DNA of 64,000 bases, taken from positions 777,226,552-777,290,551 of the forward strand of contig CM060918.1 in assembly GCA_030737875.1 (NCBI GenBank), given 5' to 3'. Below are positions 59,338 through 64,000 of this stretch, piece by piece (position 1 is the stretch's first letter; each line of letters opens with the position of its first letter). A model generated the notes under the pieces. It was given only the letters and a program-made list of their open reading frames with translations, searched no databases and was not told the origin of the DNA. The stretch comes from Allium sativum. Its lineage: Eukaryota; Streptophyta; Magnoliopsida; Asparagales; Amaryllidaceae. The position numbers and the translations under genes are program-made.

Positions 59338-61258
59338 TGTAATGACCCGGATTCATATGGGTTAATTACAAATATTTAATATGGATTTAAATATTGGGTG
59401 GATAAATATAAATGAATATTTATATTAAGTTATCAGTTTAATAATCAATTTCGATTCAATATCGAATATATTAAATCATCGTAATGCGAAAATATAATTC
59501 AGTGCGAGATCTAAAACTGAATTAAATATAGTCCAGACTTCTGCTAGAATTCGAATAATAATATTTATTTATTTTCGCAGAATTTATTGTTTTAAATTTA
59601 ATTTATATCGATTTAAAATAATATCTTCACCATATGATCGAATTGGACTTCGTGACCTATCCCAGTGTGTCCGGAATGGTGGTTAAACCCTAGAATTGTC
59701 AGTTGTTGGGTTCAGAAAGGAGTTCGCAGTCAAGGGGATTTTAAATTAAAGGACACTGTTTCAATTATAATATAAAATAAATAAAATATCTGGTTGGGTG
59801 GTTAGAAAACAAAACAACAAGGCAAATTAAAAAGGGATGGTGGCCTTCTCTCCTCCTCAAAAGTTCGGCGTTGCTGTTGGATTTCAAAACCGCAAGAAAA
59901 AAAGAAAAACGTGGCTCTCTTATCTTCCTCTCAAAACGGTGAATCCTTCTTACAAAATCCAAAACCCATTCTCGTTCACTATTGAAAATCAGAAGCCTCA
60001 AAACAAAAAGGGGCCACAATAATTTTCCACAATGAAAAAATGGAAGCCGTCCTCAATCTACATCGGATCAAATTCGATTTCAACTTCGTGAAGGGGTGCT
60101 GTCATCACTTCGATCTTTCGGTGAAGGGTCGGTGTAGATTTTTTTTAAAGTCGCGTTGAGCTAAGGTTATCGCAATTCATTGGGGAGGCAATCGGATCTC
60201 GAGAATCACGGGGATGAAGAGTTTCGAGGTAGCCGGGGTCTGACATGGAGATGATCGGAAGTTTGGGGGGTCCGATGGTCCTGGGTGTCTTCGATGATGA
60301 ACTGCGAGGTCAGGTTTTGGGCTTCGAGAAAAACCGGGAGGTCGGCGTTCGAACAGTGAACGATTGAGGTCTTCATCAGGGATTTCAAGTGGCGTTGAAT
60401 ACGGAAATAGGAGAAGTCAGATTAGGATAACAATGGCAAATGGGCGACGTGATTATCATATGAAGGAGACTGATTTTTCCAGAGATTAAGGTAATTAAAA
60501 TTTTAATACTAAAGTGTTAATTTTATATTGTGTTTAGCAAAATGGTATTAAGTATTAGTTGGAATTTGGAAACAAAAAGGGAAATTTGATTAGCAATTTA
60601 TTAAAGAAAATTTTTCAAACATGTATAGTTAACTTGTAACAAATATTAGACGTAAAACTAACAATTTAAGTGTGAAATTTGGAAAAGGTTAGACCTTTAT
60701 ATTTTTATCATTTAAATTAAATTAGTCAATGATCTAGAATTGGCTCATTCATTTGTTAGTCGTTATTTCTTTTAATAGAATTTAATCGATAAATTAAAAT
60801 ACATAATCGTAGGTGCAAGAAAATCAACTCGAAAAAATTTGTAGCTGTGACGATTTGGAAATTAGATGGATATTCGGCAATAGGAAATTCGGTGAGTAAA
60901 TCTCACCTGTTTGTTTATAATTATTTTTATATCGTTAAAAATAATTGTTATGCTTGTTTGAATGCTGTTTGGTTGATTTAAATATACATAGTTATTTAGG
61001 CTTAACTATTATATATATATTGGGTTGATGATTGGTTGGATTCCCACAGTCTCATTAGCGGATGCCCGCAGTTTCATAGCGGATGATTTCCCTATGCGCC
61101 CCACAAATATATTAGTGGAGGACCTTCATACCGCGATATCCTGCCTCGAAGCAAGATGGGTATTACTATGTTGACTAACGTCTGTGGACGCAGGAAAACA
61201 GGTTGGAGGAATCTGATTGGATTCCTCAAAAAAAAATATTTTCTGTTTGTTATTTGTT

Positions 61259-61301
<43 letters not shown>

Positions 61302-64000
61302 TGTCATATATGATGTGTTAGAGAACCAGAAATAAATAATTGGTTGTTTGGTGTTTAAATATCACTGGGCTAAGTGAAAATTTATAAAAATATCCTGAAA
61401 GGGGTATTTGAGATGAATAAGGGAAATTCTATTTTTCTAATATAGAATTTGAATTTAAACTATAGATTTGAATATAGAAATTCAAATGGGATTTATAATA
61501 TAGAATTTGAATAATAGAAGTGAAATAGATTTGAATATAGAATTCAAATGGAATTTAAACAATAGAATTTGATTTATAGAATTTGAATAGAATTTGAATA
61601 TATAGAATTTGAATTTTTAAATAGATCTGAAATATAAACTTGTTTGAAAAGAAATGAAACAAGAAGTTCCTTTATAAACGAAGTTTATAAATAGTTCTTT
61701 TATAAATGAAGTTTATAAATGAAGTGAAAAGAATTATCATTGGATAATTCTGAAATAAAAATACAAGTGTGAAATTGAAAAGGGAAATCTATTTTTCCAA
61801 AAGTAGAAATATCGATTTCAAAGGAATTGAATTCGAGACTTGTTTAAAGAATGAATAAAGAAAGTGAAATATAATTTGAATATAGAATTCAAATAGATTG
61901 ATATGGAATTTGAATAATAGAATTCAAATGGAGTTTAACTATAGAATTTGGAAATAGAATTTGAATTCAAAGGTATTGAAATAGAATTTGAATATCGAAA
62001 GTGAAATAGAATTTGAATATAGAATTCAAATAGATTGATATGGAATTTGAATAATAGAATTCAAATGGAGTTTAACTATAGAATTTGGAGATAGAATTTT
62101 AATTCAAAGGAATTGAAGTAGAATTTGAATAAAGAGAATAACTATAGAATTTGAATATAGAAATTACATTGGGAATTGAATAAAGGAAATTAAAACATAG
62201 AATTTAAATAAGAAAATTGCAAAGGGATTTGAATATAGAAAATTCAAAGGGGATTTGAATATAGAAATTCAAATGAGATTTGAATAAAGAAGATTTAAAT
62301 AATGGAAAATTGAATTCATATAGAGTTAAAATGGAAATTTGAATATAGAATTCAAATAGAATTGAATTGGAATTCGAATATAGAACTTAAATTGAAATTT
62401 GAATTCAATTAGTTAATAAGCAAGTTAAAATATATTTGAAGCATGTCATGTTTAAATATAAAACTGAAATAGCCTAAACAGTTAATTAACAAATTAACTA
62501 ACGAATTGATTTAAAACGATCGGGTATAGGTGAATTAAATTGGACAGGTATAAATATACAGGTGACAGGTATGGGATAAGGATAATGCAGGTATATAAAT
62601 AGAATGCTCGACAAAAAGGTACGTATTTAATTCATATATGAGATTTTATGTGCCGTATCAGCTAGCTGCTTGGCTTTTCTTTTTCTTTTTGGATTGGTGA
62701 GGGCCATGGGAGACTATTTGAAATATCCCGATGCTCCCGGTACAAAGGAGGTTATGGCGAATTTTTCTGGGAATTTAAGGAGTTAGAATATTTTTAAGAA
62801 GTTTGATAACTAGAAATCTATATATCAATATATATAGAAGTCGATAAGGAAGCGAACTTAAAAATAGAATAGTATAATCAAAAAGGAAGACTAGGAATTA
62901 AATCTCGTAAGAATAGAAAGAGAAAGTGTATATGTGTTTAAAAGTGAAGAAGTAGTTGTATGGTATTGATTTTTCGAGTAAGTAGTCATATCTGTTTTGA
63001 TGTTATAAATGTTATTCAGTCAAGGTCTGAGAGGTAGTTATACCCCAACTTGATTGATTTCATTATTAACAAATAAATAGTAAGATTTCGGGCTCGAAGA
63101 TCAATGTTGAATAAGAGTTAGTTGAATATAGTATTTGGGTTGTCGTAACGATGTTTTACACAACATCCGTTTTAACCCAAATAAGTGTAAACTTGGAAAT
63201 AAAATAAAGAATATTTCCTAATTATAGAAAAAAACGAGATCGGAAAAGAGATAAGTAATTGGAATATTTTCCAATTATAAATAGCATATATTTTCTAAAG
63301 TTTAGAAAATAAAGGAAGGCGATATTCGGAAATGTTTTCCAAATAGCGTAAAAGGGCCAATTTGGTTATTGAAAATATTTGGTTAACAAATATTGATAAG
63401 GAAATGGAGAAGAGATTTAAATAATGAAATATTGATTAAAGAGCCTAGTGATTTGTTTAATATGTTGAATGAACACTTGTTTTCTTCGATGGTTAAATCA
63501 TCGACTATCGAAACACTTGTTTTTATTCGATAGTTAAATCACAGACTATCGAAGTTTTGACCCTTGTTGTCAATATGGAGAGACCGGTTGGATTATTATC
63601 CAAAGAACCACTCTGTGTTGGTATAAGCGTTGCGAATCATATATGCCAAAGATAATTGAAGACAGAGTAAAGTGCAAGGGCTGTTGTATAAATCTTAGAT
63701 AACAGTGCCTAAGATGGATATACTGAATAGTACCTTCGGTTCATCCTGTTCCTGGATGACTTGTATGGATGAATGTCTGACAGAGTATTTCCAGAAAGGT
63801 CACGTACATTGATTTCTTCAACCGTACCAAGAGTGGAAGCGGAGAAGGAAGCTTCTTTAGCTAACACGTAATGTACTGTTGTAGACGTCAATTAGTGATT
63901 TTCGATGGATCTGACAATGTGGCATTCGAAGTGAATCTGATGCGATGATAAAGCATAGCCTCAGGCCTCATCAACCGGTAAATGACAAAAATCGGGCAGG
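59338..64000 (+). repeat. Element B, 3' LTR (cut by window end)
   Basis: Corresponds to about 40592-45260. Differences from the 5' LTR include loss of a 20-bp AT-rich duplication (near 40860), a longer TA run (61263-61301), and a unit less in the ATAAACGAAG repeat. The conserved 3' block falls outside the window. Short minus frames at 60206-60388 and 63709-63891 are present in both LTRs as copies and look non-coding. Confidence 0.88.
61263..61301. repeat. TA microsatellite
   Basis: About 19 TA units. The same site in the 5' LTR (near 42531) has only a few, so this expanded after insertion or was copied with error. Confidence 0.9.

Larger units (their letters stand above)
40592..64000 (+). 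mobile_element. Element B: giant-LTR, coding-free (LARD-like) retrotransposon, 3' end outside window
   Basis: A 5,608-bp 5' LTR (40592-46199), a primer site, a non-coding interior of 2.27 kb once the nested element is removed (46200-47717 plus 58584-59337), a polypurine tract and a 3' LTR from 59338 that runs off the window. The LTR ends TGTAATGA...TCATTACA form a perfect 8-bp inverted repeat. No gag or pol of its own. It shares an ordered series of non-coding blocks with element A but differs in most of its sequence, so it is a sister family. Confidence 0.9.

Overview
The window is plant nuclear DNA from a repeat-dense, probably heterochromatic region of an angiosperm. It contains chromovirus-type Ty3/gypsy pol remnants, a copia-like solo LTR, a plant-type Helitron, several MITEs and a LINE remnant. 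I found no intact host gene, tRNA, rRNA or CRISPR array. Most open frames are short chance ORFs in AT-rich transposon DNA. The only convincing coding sequences are broken retroelement pol genes.

Layout. (1) Positions 1-8297 are copy 1 of a segmental duplication: the end of a Ty3/gypsy LTR (1-1791) and its 3' flank, with MITEs, a PIF/Harbinger-like element and an LTR fragment. (2) A LINE 3' end (about 8298-8751) and a minus-strand LTR fragment (8752-9512) follow. (3) A dead chromovirus pol tail (9520-9912, resuming at 20883-20939) is split by a coding-free retrotransposon, 'element A' (9913-20877). Element A has ~5 kb LTRs, a 1.05 kb interior and a perfect 5-bp target duplication. (4) Positions 20998-39575 are copy 2 of the duplication. 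It carries the same LTR (with a nested solo LTR), the same flank, further MITEs and an ~8 kb Helitron (30155-38165). (5) Stacked LTR starts (39188-40591) lead into 'element B' (40592 to beyond 64000), another coding-free element with 5.6 kb LTRs and a 2.27 kb interior. (6) A minus-strand chromovirus of 10.9 kb (47718-58583), with 3.1 kb near-identical LTRs and a broken mosaic gag-pol, is nested inside element B.

Elements A and B are distinct families but related. They share an ordered set of non-coding blocks: a U3 block, a 27-nt identity plus stem-loop near the LTR 3' end, a tRNA-Met-type primer site, and a hairpin just after the primer site whose stem shows a compensatory base-pair change. 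A further ~180-nt module lies in the interior of A but inside the LTRs of B. This LARD-like pair, mobilised presumably by a chromovirus partner and carrying conserved RNA structure instead of genes, is the best candidate for an undescribed system here.

The two copies of the segmental duplication act as natural filled and empty sites, so boundaries and target duplications of several small transposons can be read directly. Similarity statements come from reading by eye; no alignment or database search was run.
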